In this document: positions 34,587 through 37,342 of the stretch, in pieces
How the letters are laid out: every line of letters starts with the position of its first letter
How positions within the stretch are numbered: position 1 is the stretch's first letter
Assembly: GCA_946536925.1 (NCBI GenBank)
Contig: CAMNFC010000007.1
Span: 1-37,342, forward strand
From: an uncultured Selenomonadales bacterium
GTDB taxonomy: Bacteria > Bacillota > Negativicutes > Selenomonadales > Selenomonadaceae
DNA: 37,342 nt
Direction: 5' to 3'
Translations under genes and position numbers: made by a program
The notes under the pieces: generated by a model
Seen by the model: the letters and a program-made list of their open reading frames with translations, nothing else
What the model was told of the DNA's origin: nothing
Database searches by the model: none

Positions 34587-36110
34587 ATGAAAATAAATCC
34601 TGATGAAATTACCGCGATAATCAAGGAGCAAATTAAAAATTACAACGTCGATTTGAACGTGGACGAGGTCGGAACGGTCATTGAGATCGGCGACGGCATC
34701 GCGCATATTCACGGTCTCGATAAGGCAATGTCGGGCGAGCTGCTCGACTTCGGCGACGATATTTTTGGTCTCGTCCTCAACCTTGAGCAGGATAACGTCG
34801 GCGCGGTTATTCTCGGACGCGACAACGAAATCAAAGAAGGCGCGACCGTCAAACGCACGGGAAGAATCATGCAAGTGCCCGTCGGCGAAAACATGATTGG
34901 GCGCGTCGTCGACGCTCTCGGTCGTCCGATTGACGGCAAAGGCCCGATTCAAACGACTAAGGCGCGTCCCGTCGAGTTCAAAGCTCCGGGTATCGCCGAC
35001 AGAAAATCCGTTCACGAGCCGCTGCAAACCGGCTTGAAAGCTATCGACGCTCTTGTTCCTATCGGGCGCGGCCAGCGCGAACTTATCATCGGCGACCGCG
35101 GCATCGGCAAATCGGCTATCGCAATCGACACGATTATCAACCAAAAGGGGCAGAATTGTATTTGCGTTTACGTCGCGATTGGTCAGAAGGCGTCGACCGT
35201 TGCGCGCGTCGTGAAAACTTTGGAAGACCACGGCGCAATGGAATATTCAATCGTCGTGGCGGCCACGGCTGCCGACTCTGCTCCGCTCCAATATCTCGCG
35301 CCTTATGCGGGCGTCACCATGGCGGAATATTTTATGTATGAAAAGCACGGCCACTGCCTCTGCATTTACGACGACTTGACAAAACACGCGGCGGCTTATC
35401 GTGCAATGTCATTGCTCCTCAGGCGTCCTCCCGGCCGTGAAGCTTACCCCGGCGACGTTTTCTATCTGCACTCCAGACTTTTGGAACGCGCCGCTAAATT
35501 GAGCGACAGGCTCGGCGCAGGTTCGATAACTGCTTTGCCGATTATCGAAACTCAAGCGGGCGACGTTTCCGCTTACATTCCGACGAACGTCATTTCAATC
35601 ACGGACGGGCAAATCATGCTTGAGACTGATGCGTTTTATTCGGGCATTCGTCCCGCAATCAGCGTCGGCTTGAGCGTGTCGCGTGTCGGCGGCTCCGCGC
35701 AGATTAAGGCAATGAAACAAGTCGCGGGCACGATGCGTCTTGATTTGGCGCAGTATCGTGAGCTGGCGGCGTTCGCGCAATTCGGCTCCGACCTCGACAA
35801 GGCAACCAAAGCTCAGCTCGACCGCGGCGCGCGCATGGTTGAAACTCTTAAGCAGTCGCAATACTCGCCGCTGGCCGTCGAAGACCAAGTGCTCACGATT
35901 TTCACGGCGGTCAGAGGATTTTTGGCGGACATTCCCGTCGACAAAGTTGTTACCTTCCACGCCGACTTCCTCAAGTTCATGCACGCGAATTATCCCGACA
36001 TCGGCAAGAAAATCGTCGAGAAGAAAAAATTGGACGACGCGCTCGAAGCAGAAATCAAAGCGGCCGTCAACGCTTTCAAAGAGACAGTCACTTACAAGAC
36101 TGAAGGTTGA
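34587..36110 (+). CDS. atpA: ATP synthase subunit alpha
   Basis: [21 protein letters not shown] (P-loop), [25 protein letters not shown]; start at MKINPDEI (34587) after GAGGTG. Confidence 0.97.
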   Translation: MKINPDEITAIIKEQIKNYNVDLNVDEVGTVIEIGDGIAHIHGLDKAMSGELLDFGDDIFGLVLNLEQDNVGAVILGRDNEIKEGATVKRTGRIMQVPVGENMIGRVVDALGRPIDGKGPIQTTKARPVEFKAPGIADRKSVHEPLQTGLKAIDALVPIGRGQRELIIGDRGIGKSAIAIDTIINQKGQNCICVYVAIGQKASTVARVVKTLEDHGAMEYSIVVAATAADSAPLQYLAPYAGVTMAEYFMYEKHGHCLCIYDDLTKHAAAYRAMSLLLRRPPGREAYPGDVFYLHSRLLERAAKLSDRLGAGSITALPIIETQAGDVSAYIPTNVISITDGQIMLETDAFYSGIRPAISVGLSVSRVGGSAQIKAMKQVAGTMRLDLAQYRELAAFAQFGSDLDKATKAQLDRGARMVETLKQSQYSPLAVEDQVLTIFTAVRGFLADIPVDKVVTFHADFLKFMHANYPDIGKKIVEKKKLDDALEAEIKAAVNAFKETVTYKTEG

Positions 36111-36123
36111 GGCGGTGGAGTAA

Positions 36124-37245
36124 ATGGCAAATTTACAACACATCCGCCGCAGGATTAAGAGCGTCAAAAATATTCAGAAGATAACCAACGCAATGGACAT
36201 GATCGCCCGCTCACGTTTCAACGCGGCACGCGAAGCCTTGCTGTCGAATCTTCCCTACGTCGCGAAGACCAAGGAGATTATGCGGCGAGTGATGAGCCAA
36301 ATGCGCGGGCAAGAATACGAGCACCCGTTCATCAAGACTCGCGACGAACTCATCGCCGACCAACAAGAAGGCGCAGGAAAATTTTTGTTCATCGTCATTG
36401 CCTCGGATAAAGGCTTGGCCGGCTCATTCTCAAGCAACGTCTTCAAAGAGGCGCACGACACGATTGAATATGACGGTACGAGCGAAAGTTCTTCCCTCGA
36501 CGATGACGACGACGAAAATTTCCACAAGAAAAATTTCGACGCGCTCAAAGGCATCAAACCTGCGGGCAAACGAACTCCCAAACAACAGCGGCAGATGAGC
36601 GCGACGGCCGGCGTGGCCAGAGCAGCGTCTCATCGAAGCGGCGGCGGCGGCTCTTCAAGCACGACCGTCTCCGAGGCTCGCGAATATCACGACGCAGATT
36701 ACATCGACGGCATCGAACTTATCACCGTCGGCAGAAAAGCCACGACCCACTTCCGCCAACGCGGCTACAAAATCATCAAAAGTTTTCACGGCATAAGCGA
36801 GCGGCCGCAATACAAATACGCCAAGGAGATTACGGATTTGGTTATGGAACGTTTCGAGAGCGGCGAGATTATCGACGTGACTTTGATTTACAATCGATTT
36901 AAATCCGCGATAAGTTGCACGCCCGACAACGTGACGCTCTTGCCCATTGTCACGGACGATTACGCGAAGGCCGGCGCGAACCTCAAAGAGGAATATATTT
37001 ACGAGCCCGACGTCGTCTCCATCCTCAACGATTTTTTGCCGCGAAGAATTGCCACCAGAATTTACGGCGCGATGCTCCACTCTGCCGCCTCCGAACTTTC
37101 TTCACGCATGAACGCAATGAGCAACGCCACCGACAACGCGCAAGAACTCGTCGGCCGGCTCAATCTGTTTTACAACAAAGTTCGCCAGGCGGGCATCACC
37201 AACGAGATCAACGAGATTGTCGGCGGCGCGAACGCGCTCGAATAG
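36124..37245 (+). CDS. atpG: ATP synthase subunit gamma with a large internal insertion
   Basis: RIKSVKNIQKITNAMDMIARSRF at the N-term, RMNAMSNATDNAQELVGRLNLFYNKVRQAGITNEINEIVGGANALE at the C-term; 373 aa. Confidence 0.97.
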   Translation: MANLQHIRRRIKSVKNIQKITNAMDMIARSRFNAAREALLSNLPYVAKTKEIMRRVMSQMRGQEYEHPFIKTRDELIADQQEGAGKFLFIVIASDKGLAGSFSSNVFKEAHDTIEYDGTSESSSLDDDDDENFHKKNFDALKGIKPAGKRTPKQQRQMSATAGVARAASHRSGGGGSSSTTVSEAREYHDADYIDGIELITVGRKATTHFRQRGYKIIKSFHGISERPQYKYAKEITDLVMERFESGEIIDVTLIYNRFKSAISCTPDNVTLLPIVTDDYAKAGANLKEEYIYEPDVVSILNDFLPRRIATRIYGAMLHSAASELSSRMNAMSNATDNAQELVGRLNLFYNKVRQAGITNEINEIVGGANALE

Positions 37246-37263
37246 AAAAGGAGTTGAAACCAT

Positions 37264-37342
37264 TTGGCGAAAGGAAAAGTTGTTCAGGTTATCGGCGCGG
37301 TCGTCGACATTGAATTTCCCGTCGGCGAACTGCCCGAAATTT
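37264..37342 (+). CDS. atpD: ATP synthase subunit beta (5' partial)
   Basis: TTG start: MAKGKVVQVIGAVVDIEFPVGELPEI..., after AAAGGAG. Confidence 0.93.
   Translation, partial: MAKGKVVQVIGAVVDIEFPVGELPEI

Noticed and set aside
1-37342. Prophage, transposon or defence island
   Set aside because: No integrase, transposase, phage structural or recognised defence genes; content is mainly housekeeping and transport.

Overview
The window looks like a chromosomal segment from a Firmicutes-type bacterium. I infer Negativicutes/Selenomonadales from gene content and style (ylmE-sepF-ylmH-divIVA-lspA-rluD cluster, Na+-pump decarboxylase subunits, c-subunit sequence); no search was run. Main contents: (1) 1-6813 (-), the N-terminal >=2271 codons of a giant repetitive protein that runs off the left edge and is absent from the supplied ORF list; (2) Na+-translocating decarboxylase beta and gamma subunits; (3) a fused PTS EIICBA; (4) a NYN/LOTUS-like protein coupled to an unknown 91-aa ORF; (5) larB, tRNA-Arg(CCT), msrAB; (6) an SGNH hydrolase, an unknown exported protein, an acyl-CoA ligase, a PHP-family protein and an L-lactate permease; (7) the division/cell-envelope cluster; (8) cbiG and cbiF/cobM; (9) an orphan flagellin-like gene, tRNA-Gly(CCC), a zinc-ribbon protein and rpiB; (10) an atp operon (atpI-B-E-F-H-[orf]-A-G-D') reaching the right edge. 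The most notable signals are a ~78-aa low-complexity insertion in ATP synthase gamma, a predicted exported ORF between atpH and atpA, a c-subunit with carboxylates in both helices, the giant repeat protein without a visible signal peptide, and a recurrent A-tract/T-tract element just upstream of many Shine-Dalgarno sites.
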